A stretch of 13,099 bases of DNA, taken from DATKQI01 sp035532755. GTDB lineage: Bacteria > Pseudomonadota > Alphaproteobacteria > Acetobacterales > Acetobacteraceae. The DNA lies in NCBI GenBank assembly GCA_035532755.1, contig DATKQI010000360.1, positions 1-13,099 on the forward strand, in the 5' to 3' direction. A program made the position numbers and the translations under genes. Below are positions 7,433 through 12,961 of this stretch, one piece after another; positions within the stretch are counted from its first letter, which is position 1, and every line of letters starts with the position of its first letter. The notes under the pieces are model-generated. The model ran no database searches. It was not told where the DNA came from and saw nothing but the letters and a program-made list of their open reading frames with translations.

Positions 7433-8584
7433 CTATCCGCAGAAATCCTTCGCCGTTTCGCACAGGATGTCGGCCAGCGCCGCCACGCTCGCCTCGTCCG
7501 CCCATTCCTCCGCCGAGTGCGCCCCGCCGCCGTCTGCGCCGAACATCACCGCCGGGATGCCGGCCCCGGCCAGGATGGCGCAATCCGTCCAGAACGGTTC
7601 GCCGCGCAGGGCGGGTGCCTGCCCCAGGCGCCGTGTCGCTGCCCCGCGCAGCGCCTGCACCACCGGCGCATCCTCCGCCACCTCGAACGGCGGGCGCACC
7701 AGCCCCGGCAGCAGCGTGGCCCGGAACGCCGGGTCTTCGGCGGCGAGCCGGTCCAGGATCGCGCGCAGCTCGGCCGCCACCGTCTCGCCGGTCTCGCCCG
7801 GCACCGTCCGTCGCTCCAGCCCGATGCGGCATTCCGCCGGGTAGCTGGACAATTCCTGCCCGCCCCGGATCAGCGAGGCATGCACGGACCCCGAACCGAG
7901 CCGCGGATGGCTGGGATTCGCGCGCAGCCGCGCATCCCACGCTTCCAGCTCCACCAGGAACCGGCCGGCCTTCGCGATGGCATCCACCCCCAGCTCCGGG
8001 CGGGAGCCGTGGGCCGCGCGGCCGTGCACCGCCACATCGAACCAGGCGAAGCCCTTGTGCGCGATCGTCAGTTGCAGATGGCTCGGCTCGGTGACGATGG
8101 CGGCATCGGTGCGGAAGCGCGCCACCACCTCTTCGGTGCCGAAACTCGCATGTTCTTCGTCCGCCACGCAGGCGACCAGCAGATCGCCGCGGAGCCCGGA
8201 CCGCCGGGCGCGATCGGCGGCCACCATCATTGCCGCCACGCCGGATTTCATGTCGAAGGAGCCGCGCCCGAACAGCTTGCCGCCCCGCCGCTCGGCGGCC
8301 AGCGGATCGCCGCCGTAGCCGGCGAGCGTGACCGTATCGTAATGGCCGTTCAGCATCAGGGACCGCCCGCCGCCCGCCCCCCGCGCGATGCCGACGATGC
8401 TGGGTCGACCGGGCTGATCCTCCAGCCGGTGCACCTCGAAACCGCGGGCGCCAAGCCACGCCGCGCAGAAATCCGCAATGGCCGCCTCCCCGTTCGCGCC
8501 CGGCACGAGATCCGGGTTCACGGAGGGGATGGCGACCAGTTGGGCAAGCAGGTCCGTGGCATCGGCAGGCGCGCGGTCGTTCAT
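7433..8584 (-). CDS. M20-family zinc metallo-deacylase/peptidase (ArgE/DapE/YgeY-like)
   Basis: This 383-residue protein is an M20 amidohydrolase that would remove an acyl group from an amino acid or small peptide using two zinc ions. The expected residues are all present: H81 and D83 in NGHYDTV, the bridging D111 in GRGSFDMKSG, general base E143 followed by E144 (ADEEHASFG), E166 in VTEPS and H356 in GGGAHSAEEW. AVHGRAAHGSRP is the usual dimerisation-domain stretch. The start ATG 8584 lies 4 bp after the ammonia-lyase stop, with GGAG about 10 bases upstream, so the two form one operon. E. coli has the same pairing in ygeX-ygeY. By inference the enzyme releases the lyase's amino acid substrate from an N-acyl form; ArgE or DapE activity is less likely in this context. 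Confidence 0.9.
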   Translation of the reverse strand: MNDRAPADATDLLAQLVAIPSVNPDLVPGANGEAAIADFCAAWLGARGFEVHRLEDQPGRPSIVGIARGAGGGRSLMLNGHYDTVTLAGYGGDPLAAERRGGKLFGRGSFDMKSGVAAMMVAADRARRSGLRGDLLVACVADEEHASFGTEEVVARFRTDAAIVTEPSHLQLTIAHKGFAWFDVAVHGRAAHGSRPELGVDAIAKAGRFLVELEAWDARLRANPSHPRLGSGSVHASLIRGGQELSSYPAECRIGLERRTVPGETGETVAAELRAILDRLAAEDPAFRATLLPGLVRPPFEVAEDAPVVQALRGAATRRLGQAPALRGEPFWTDCAILAGAGIPAVMFGADGGGAHSAEEWADEASVAALADILCETAKDFCG

Positions 8585-8588
8585 TCCG

Positions 8589-9653
8589 TCATTCTCCAGC
8601 GGGAACGGCTTCGGTCACAAGCAGCAGCACACGGCTTTCCGGCCCGAGGCCGAGCCGGGCCGCGTGCGCGGGGTCTGCGGTCGCCGCGCGCACGCCGGCA
8701 ACCCCCGCCGCGCCGGAGGGTGTCGTGCCTGGGCCATCATAGGCCGCGAGGAAACCGGGGGCCTCCAGCAGCGCTGCTTCGGACACGGCCAGCGCCTGCG
8801 CGGCATGACGTTGCAGAATAGCCAGCGCGGGGGCGGAGGCCTCGCCGCAGGACAGCATTTCCGCAGCGGTCTCCAGCGCGCCCGACACCGCGACGGGCCG
8901 CCCCGCCGCGAGTGCGGCTGCGACGCAGGCGGCTCCCGCAGGTTCCACCACCACGATCCGGGCGGGCGGTGCCATGAGGGCGTGCAGCGCATCGGCCATC
9001 GCCGCGGCAAGGCCACCCACGCCCGCCTGCACGAACAGATGCGTGGGCGCGGCATGTCCGTCCGCTGCGATCTGCGTTCTGATTTCCTCCGCCATCACCG
9101 CATAGCCGGCCATCACGTCCCGCACCACCGGATCGGCCGGGTCCTCGGTGGTGTCGGCGATCAGCAGCGCCCCTCCGTCCCGCGCCGCCAGGCCGGCCGC
9201 GCGCACGGCTTCATCATAGGTGCCGGCCACGCGTACGATCTCGGCACCCTTGGCCGCGATGCGCCCCGCGCGCGCCTCGGGCACAATGGCGGGCAGGAAG
9301 ACCCGCGCCCGCGTGCCCGCCAACCGGGCGGCGGCGGCAACGGCGAGCCCATGGTTGCCATCGCTCGCGCAGACAAGCGCGGGCAGGGGGGTGCGGGGCC
9401 GTGCGGGGTCCAGCAGGCCGGCCACGGGCATTCCGGCGGCGCGGGCCAGCGCCCGCAGCCCGGCATATACGCCGCCGAGCGCCTTGAAGCTGCCCAGCGG
9501 CCGCTGCCCCTCGTCCTTCACCAGCACCGAGGCCACGCCCAGCGCATCCGCAAGCCGGGGCAGCGCCCGCAGCGGCGTGGCGGCATGGGCGGGACAGAGC
9601 CGGAGCAGGGCGGCCGGCGTATCGGCATCGATCAGGAATGGTTCGTGTTGCAT
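8589..9653 (-). CDS. PLP-dependent ammonia-lyase, diaminopropionate ammonia-lyase-like (YgeX-like)
   Basis: This 354-residue fold-type II PLP enzyme is most like 2,3-diaminopropionate ammonia-lyase, which yields pyruvate and ammonia. K57 in GSFKALGG is the expected Schiff-base lysine. D98 in ASDGNHG matches the extra catalytic aspartate (D120) of E. coli YgeX, as I recall it. VQAGVGGLAAA is the phosphate-side glycine loop, and MLSCGEASAPALAIL resembles the YgeX CGEPNP region. It is slightly shorter than YgeX (about 400 residues). A threonine/serine dehydratase is the main alternative. The ATG at 9653 has AGGA 7 bases upstream; the same frame stays open much further on that strand, but there it is antisense to the Lrp gene. 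It is first in an operon with the M20 gene and divergent from the Lrp regulator, its probable controller. Confidence 0.82.
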   Translation of the reverse strand: MQHEPFLIDADTPAALLRLCPAHAATPLRALPRLADALGVASVLVKDEGQRPLGSFKALGGVYAGLRALARAAGMPVAGLLDPARPRTPLPALVCASDGNHGLAVAAAARLAGTRARVFLPAIVPEARAGRIAAKGAEIVRVAGTYDEAVRAAGLAARDGGALLIADTTEDPADPVVRDVMAGYAVMAEEIRTQIAADGHAAPTHLFVQAGVGGLAAAMADALHALMAPPARIVVVEPAGAACVAAALAAGRPVAVSGALETAAEMLSCGEASAPALAILQRHAAQALAVSEAALLEAPGFLAAYDGPGTTPSGAAGVAGVRAATADPAHAARLGLGPESRVLLLVTEAVPAGE

Positions 9654-9689
9654 GGCGCCATCCTGCCCCGCAATGCCCGCCGGGTGGCG

Positions 9690-9740
9690 CCGAAATACGG
9701 TGTTGTCGTGCCGATTTCCGGCGTAACATTGCTGCGCAAT
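9690..9740. promoter_or_regulatory. Candidate Lrp/AsnC operator in the divergent intergenic region
   Basis: Two copies of CCG-N5-CGG, CCGAAATACGG (9690-9700) and CCGATTTCCGG (9711-9721), have centres 21 bp apart, two helical turns, so both would face the same side. A third palindrome, ATTGC-TGC-GCAAT (9728-9740), covers the start codon of the Lrp gene. CGCAATGCC also occurs at both ends of the region (9669-9677 and 9735-9743). Lrp-type proteins are oligomers that bind phased sites and usually control a divergent neighbour and themselves. The sites are seen; binding is inferred. Confidence 0.45.
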
Positions 9741-10227
9741 GCCGGAACCCGCCCTCGACCGCCTGGACCTTGCCCTGCTGCGCCTCGTGCAGCGCGACAA
9801 CCAGCTTCCCGCGCGGATGCTGGCGGAAAAGGCCGGCCTGTCCGAAAGCGCCGCCTTGCGCCGGTTGCGCCGCCTGCGGCGTGAAGGCGTGATTGCCGCG
9901 GATGTTTCCGTGGTGCGCCCCGCCGCGGTCGGCCTGCCGCTCACCGTGGTCGCGCTTGTCTCCCTGGAGCGGGAAGGCGCGGCCGAGTTGGATGCCTTCG
10001 CCCGCCGCGTGCGCGCCTGCCCACAGGTGCGGCACTGCTGGTACGTGACCGGGGAGGCCGATTGGGTGCTGGTGCTGCGCCTCGCCTCGATGGAGGCGTA
10101 CGAGGCGCTGACACGGGCGCTTTTTCTCGCGGACTCGAACGTGCGGGGTTTCCGCACCCTGGTCGCGATGCGCGAGGTCGTCGGCGAAGCGGACGCGCGG
10201 CCGCTGGAGACACAGGAGGGCGCATGA
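9739..10227 (+). CDS. Lrp/AsnC-family transcriptional regulator
   Basis: The 162-residue protein has the Lrp layout: an N-terminal winged helix-turn-helix (about 7-58, LDRLDLALLRLVQRDNQLPA then LAEKAGLSESAALRRLRRLR) and a C-terminal ligand-binding/oligomerisation RAM domain (about 68-150, containing VRHCWYVTGEADWVLVLR). Such proteins sense an amino acid. Since it is divergent from the ammonia-lyase/M20 pair, the ligand is probably the substrate of that pathway. ATG 9739 is forced by an in-frame TAA at 9724 and by the domain start. No Shine-Dalgarno sequence precedes it, and a palindrome covers it, so the message may be leaderless or translation weak. The stop overlaps the next ATG (ATGA). Confidence 0.92.
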   Translation: MPEPALDRLDLALLRLVQRDNQLPARMLAEKAGLSESAALRRLRRLRREGVIAADVSVVRPAAVGLPLTVVALVSLEREGAAELDAFARRVRACPQVRHCWYVTGEADWVLVLRLASMEAYEALTRALFLADSNVRGFRTLVAMREVVGEADARPLETQEGA

Positions 10228-10619
10228 CGGTGAAGCGCATCGTCGCCAACATCGCCACCGATCGGCCGGGCGATGCCAGGGCTTTCTATGCGGACATCCT
10301 CGGGCTGCGGGTGGTGATGGATCACGGCTGGATCATGACCTTCGCCACCGACGGGGCCGCGCCGCCCCAGATCAGCATCGCGACCGAAGGCGGATCGGGC
10401 ACGCCCGTGCCGGACCTTTCGATCGAGGTGGACAACTTCACGGAGGTCCATCGGCGCGTCCTCGCCGTGGGATTGCCGATCGAGTACGGCCCGGCCGATG
10501 AGCCCTGGGGCGTGCGGCGCTTCTACGTCCGCGACCCGTTCGGGCGCCTGCTCAACATTCTCTCCCACCCTCCTGAGGCCATCGGCGGCCTGCATCCGGA
10601 TACTAAAGTGATTGCTTAG
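10224..10619 (+). CDS. VOC-superfamily (glyoxalase/bleomycin-resistance-like) protein
   Basis: The 131-residue protein has the paired beta-alpha-beta-beta-beta layout of the VOC fold: VKRIVANIATDRPGDARAFY and DILGLRVV in the first half, then LSIEVDNFTEVHRRVLAVGL and RRFYVRDPFGRLLNILSH in the second. The usual first-position metal histidine is not evident (VANI), while the ending DPFGRLLNI is typical. Members include metal-dependent lyases, dioxygenases and drug-binding proteins, and nothing here chooses between them. Its ATG overlaps the Lrp gene stop, and AGGAGGG (10214-10220) is its ribosome site, so it is translationally coupled to the regulator and may serve the same amino acid pathway. 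The activity is unknown. Confidence 0.85.
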   Translation: MTVKRIVANIATDRPGDARAFYADILGLRVVMDHGWIMTFATDGAAPPQISIATEGGSGTPVPDLSIEVDNFTEVHRRVLAVGLPIEYGPADEPWGVRRFYVRDPFGRLLNILSHPPEAIGGLHPDTKVIA

Positions 10620-10653
10620 CTGTTGCGGGCATGATACTAAAGGATGTGCTTAA
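10599..10653. promoter_or_regulatory. Tandem imperfect repeat over the ArsR gene start, candidate operator
   Basis: GATACTAAAG occurs at 10599-10608 and again at 10633-10642. Each copy is followed after six bases by CTTAG or CTTAA (10615-10619, 10649-10653), so two 21-bp units lie 34 bp apart. Within the first unit CTAA and TTAG form an inverted pair. The first unit covers the VOC stop codon and the second the first codons of the ArsR gene. This AT-richer spot in GC-rich DNA fits an autoregulatory operator for the ArsR-family protein. Confidence 0.45.
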
Positions 10654-11002
10654 CCAACAAACACCCCTCGATCTGGTCTTCCAAGCGCTCGCCGATCCCA
10701 CACGCCGGGCGATGGTGGAACGGTTGTCGCGCGGCCCGGCTTCCGTGAGCGAGCTTGCGCGGCCGTTCGTCATGTCATTGCCCGCGGTGATGCAGCACCT
10801 CGCCGTGCTGGAGAGTTCCGGCCTCGTGCATTCGGAGAAGGTCGGCCGGGTGCGCACCTGCCGGATCGATCCGGCAGCGCTGACCCGGGCGGAGCAATGG
10901 ATCAGCCAGAGGCGGACCGAGTGGGAACACCGGCTCGACCGGCTCGGCCAATACCTCGAAACCCTGAAGAACGAAGGAAGCGATCATGGCGCAGGCAGTT
11001 GA
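10631..11002 (+). CDS. ArsR-family winged-helix transcriptional repressor
   Basis: The 123-residue protein is a small winged-helix regulator. LDLVFQALADPTRRAMVERL (13-32) opens the domain, SVSELARPFVMSLPAVMQHL is the helix-turn-helix, and LESSGLVHSEKVGRVRTCRI is the wing. The metal-binding ELCVCDL-type motif of SmtB/ArsR is absent, so it belongs to the non-metal branch usually found beside AHSA1/SRPBCC genes. ATG 10631 is the only good start; its ribosome site is weak, and a candidate operator half lies across it. Its 3' end overlaps the SRPBCC gene by 17 bp, so the two are co-transcribed. It probably represses its own operon. The ligand is unknown. Confidence 0.92.
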   Translation: MILKDVLNQQTPLDLVFQALADPTRRAMVERLSRGPASVSELARPFVMSLPAVMQHLAVLESSGLVHSEKVGRVRTCRIDPAALTRAEQWISQRRTEWEHRLDRLGQYLETLKNEGSDHGAGS

Positions 11003-11942
11003 AAAAGGCGCGGCGGCCCAGCCCGCGCCGCTGAGGATTTCCCGCATCTTCCCCGCCCCGCGCGAGATGGTGTTCAGGGCCTGGAGTACCGCCGACCATG
11101 TGAAGCGCTGGTTCTGCCCGGCGGGCTTCACCGTGCCGGAGGCCAGGGTGGAGATGCGCGGTGGCGGCGTGTTCGAGGTTCTCATGCGCGCGCCCGACGG
11201 GGTGGAGCACTGGCTGCGCGGAACCTTCGCGGAGGTTTCGCCCGTTGACCGGCTGGTGCTGGACCTGCGCGTGGAGGATGCGCAGGGCCGCCCCCTGTTC
11301 CGCGCCTATACGGAGGCGAACTTCACCGACGAAGCCTGCGGCACGCGGCTCGACATCGTGCAGACCTACACCGTGCTGGCCCCGGAGGCGGCATGGATGG
11401 TGACGGGCGCGCCCGAAGGGTGGAGCCAGACGCTGGACCGGCTGCAGATGGAGGTGTCACGGATTCGGGACGGGGGCGATGCGAACCGCTCGGCGGTGCA
11501 CGCGACGTTCCATCTGGAACGGACGTACGACGCGCCGGCCGAACGTGTTTTCAATGCCCTGTCCGACGAGGCGGCAAAGAGCAAATGGTTCAGCGGCGCC
11601 GAAGGCCAATGGCAGTTGCTGGAACGGCGGATGGATTTCCGCGTCGGCGGGCGGGAGCGGCTGAAAGGCCGCTGGCAAGGCGGTGCCGCCTCCACCTTTG
11701 ATGCCGTCTATCACGACATCATCCCGAACGAGCGCATCGTCTACACCTACGAGATGCACCTGGACGACAAGAAGATCTCGGTCTCGCTCGCCACCCTGCA
11801 GCTCAAACCGGCAGGCGCCGGCCGGACGACGCTGATGGTGACGGAACAGGGCGCGTTCCTGGACGGGCATGACGATGCAGGCTCGCGCGAACACGGCACG
11901 GGCGCGCTGCTGGATCGGCTGGGGGCATCGCTGAAAAGCTGA
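10986..11942 (+). CDS. Tandem AHSA1/SRPBCC-domain protein (two fused domains)
   Basis: This 318-residue protein consists of two AHSA1-type SRPBCC domains in a row, although most family members have one domain of about 150 residues. The first (about 15-158) starts LRISRIFPAPREMVFRAWST, continues HVKRWFCPAGF and ends APEGWSQTLDRLQMEV. The second starts near S169 as HATFHLERTYDAPAERVFNA, continues AKSKWFSG and ends HGTGALLDRLGASLKS. Both have the domain's hydrophobic ligand pocket layout, and the ligand is unknown. ATG 10986 lies inside the ArsR gene and has AAGGAAG upstream. The ArsR-AHSA1 pairing is common, and the fusion probably arose from two adjacent AHSA1 genes. A role in stress response or small-molecule binding is inference only. 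Confidence 0.9.
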   Translation: MAQAVEKGAAAQPAPLRISRIFPAPREMVFRAWSTADHVKRWFCPAGFTVPEARVEMRGGGVFEVLMRAPDGVEHWLRGTFAEVSPVDRLVLDLRVEDAQGRPLFRAYTEANFTDEACGTRLDIVQTYTVLAPEAAWMVTGAPEGWSQTLDRLQMEVSRIRDGGDANRSAVHATFHLERTYDAPAERVFNALSDEAAKSKWFSGAEGQWQLLERRMDFRVGGRERLKGRWQGGAASTFDAVYHDIIPNERIVYTYEMHLDDKKISVSLATLQLKPAGAGRTTLMVTEQGAFLDGHDDAGSREHGTGALLDRLGASLKS

Positions 11943-12003
11943 AGGGCCGGACGCTGCTTTGGCGGGCCATGGCCGACATGAGCACCATATCCACGCCATG
12001 GGC

Positions 12004-12387
12004 CTATGAGCGGCGGTGCCGTCGTGGCGCGAACGCCACGCCGAACTGCGCGGCGACATCGTGCAGCCGCCTGTTGTTTGTCCACAGCTCCGCCCCGGCG
12101 GTCAATTGTACCCCGGCGAGCAAATGGACGTCGACATACCCGATGCCGCGCCCGAACAGGGCACGGCGAGTGATGAAGCGCGTGACTTCCTCATCTGTGA
12201 CGACACTGGCGCGGGGCAGGTCCGACATGGCGTTCAACACGAGCTCGCGCTAACGCAGATTGCCCAAAGCGAGCTCACCGACGACAAAGGGATGCGTCAA
12301 AACCATCCCCGCCTCAAGCCAGCTTGCGAGCGCTTCGCCGCCCGCGCGCAGATGGTCAACCCAAACCGACGTGTCGACCAGGATCAC
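12004..12387 (-). pseudogene. vapC: vapC toxin, PIN-domain RNase, broken by an amber codon
   Basis: Read from GTG 12387, the frame gives ILVDTSVWVDHLRAGGEAL and then VVGELALGNLR, hits TAG at codon 46 (12252-12250), and continues as RELVLNAMSDLPRASVV to a second stop at 12006-12004. Full length would be 127 residues, normal for VapC. Homologues read LRQRE here, so a CAG-to-TAG change is the likely lesion. The PIN acidic residues D5, E38 and D86 are still present, but the fourth, normally WTxD, is N105 (LWTNNRRL). The toxin therefore appears inactive on two counts. A GTG at 12240 could restart translation but would lack D5 and E38. The gene follows vapB and converges on the SRPBCC gene, with 61 bp between. 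Confidence 0.85.
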
Positions 12388-12580
12388 GAAGAGGTAGAAC
12401 GTCGCCGCGGGGCGTTTTCAGACCTGGCTCACTGCCGCCGAGCCTCGCGAGCCGCCGCGCACTTTCCCGCTCGATGAGGGCTTTGAGCGCCTCGCGGACC
12501 AAGCTGGACTTTTCCTTCAGGCCGGTGAAAGCCTGAGCCTTGGCCACCAGCTCGTCGTTCAGCGCGAGCGTCGTCCGCAT
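12356..12580 (-). CDS. vapB: VapB-family antitoxin with a frameshifted C-terminus
   Basis: The N-terminal 55 residues are typical VapB: MRTTLALNDELVAKAQAF, then KEKSSLVREALKALIERESA and RRLARLGGSEPGLK. This is a ribbon-helix-helix DNA-binding part followed by the toxin-binding segment. After K55 the frame reads TPRGDVLPLRDPGRHVGLG, which is unlike the family. One extra C in the C-run (12409-12412 as GGGG on the + strand) would give TPPRRRSTSS and a TGA that overlaps the vapC GTG as GTGA, the usual vapBC arrangement. I infer a one-base deletion, or a sequencing error. ATG 12580 has GGAGG 7 bases upstream. DNA binding may survive while toxin binding is changed. Confidence 0.82.
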   Translation of the reverse strand: MRTTLALNDELVAKAQAFTGLKEKSSLVREALKALIERESARRLARLGGSEPGLKTPRGDVLPLRDPGRHVGLG

Positions 12581-12601
12581 CTTTGAACCTCCGTGTTCGG
12601 C

Positions 12602-12633
12602 ACGATATCGTCATCATTTGATGCCAATTTCAA
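12602..12633. promoter_or_regulatory. Candidate vapBC operator/promoter
   Basis: The perfect 10-bp palindrome ACGATATCGT (12602-12611) and the inverted pair CATCA-TT-TGATG (12612-12623) lie 21-43 bp upstream of the vapB ATG. On the minus strand TTGAAA (12633-12628) could be a -35 box, with a weak -10 (CGATAT) 17 bp later inside the palindrome. VapB-type antitoxins usually bind such palindromes over their own promoter. Seen as sequence symmetry; binding is inferred. Confidence 0.35.
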
Positions 12634-12799
12634 TGCCGCACAGCTGAATGACGCCGACGCCCGATGACCGCGAGCCGGGTAGAGGACAATCAGGCGTGCT
12701 GCGGGATAGGTTTGGCGGGCCACGCTCGACGAAGATGAGCACTACGCCTACGCCATAGCCCTCTAATTAAGCTATTGCGGTCCTGCAAGTTTGAAGCCC
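12624..12799. other. Intergenic stretch with no recognisable gene
   Basis: The base composition is clearly less GC-rich than the main part of the window. The longest suggestive piece is a short open tail ending YAYAIAL at a TAA near 12774, too short to name. No tRNA, attachment site or terminator could be supported. It may be remnant DNA of the same accessory patch as the HNH fragment. Confidence 0.4.
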
Positions 12800-12961
12800 C
12801 TAATCGGCAAACCGGTTACCCCGACCGACGTTGCAGGTAGCACATAGTGTTCGGAGGTTGCCCTCTGATGTCTTGCCGCCCTTCGACCAGGGAATCACGT
12901 GATCGACATGCAGGACGCATTCAGCATTGCGGGCTGGATGATCCCCGCATAGCACGCACTT
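12800..12961 (-). pseudogene. HNH endonuclease, C-terminal fragment cut off by an IS end
   Basis: The minus strand from 12961 down to the stop TAG (12802-12800) encodes 53 residues with the complete HNH core: KCVLCG, then LHVDHVIPWSKGG, EGNLRTLC, ATCNVGRGN and the end RFAD. Two CxxC pairs (structural zinc) and the H of VDH with the N of EGN and a final N (HNN variant) are visible. Upstream of KC the frame runs on as QALFPQPV, which does not look like an HNH protein and lies in what I take to be the insertion-sequence end. The N-terminal part and start are therefore missing here. The gene may resume beyond the IS, outside the window. Function as a free-standing or phage-type nuclease is not decidable. 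Confidence 0.72.

Noticed and set aside
6350..8821. An 823-codon + strand open frame antisense to msrA and the M20 gene
   Set aside because: It is out of frame with the ATPase gene it begins in and has no family resemblance. Both genes beneath it on the other strand have full catalytic motifs. Long antisense frames are expected at this GC content.
9654..10595. Long N-terminal extension of the ammonia-lyase frame
   Set aside because: The extension is antisense to the Lrp and VOC genes and is low in meaningful sequence. ATG 9653 has a ribosome site and starts directly before the family's conserved part.
12004..12240. A separate small gene from GTG 12240
   Set aside because: It is the second half of vapC in the same frame after the amber codon. 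It lacks D5 and E38, so it is treated as part of the pseudogene.
3895..12611. CGATATCG shared by the transporter palindrome (3895-3902) and the vapB upstream palindrome (12603-12610) as one regulon
   Set aside because: It is an 8-base self-complementary word, and the flanks of the two sites do not match. Chance or unrelated operators are more likely.
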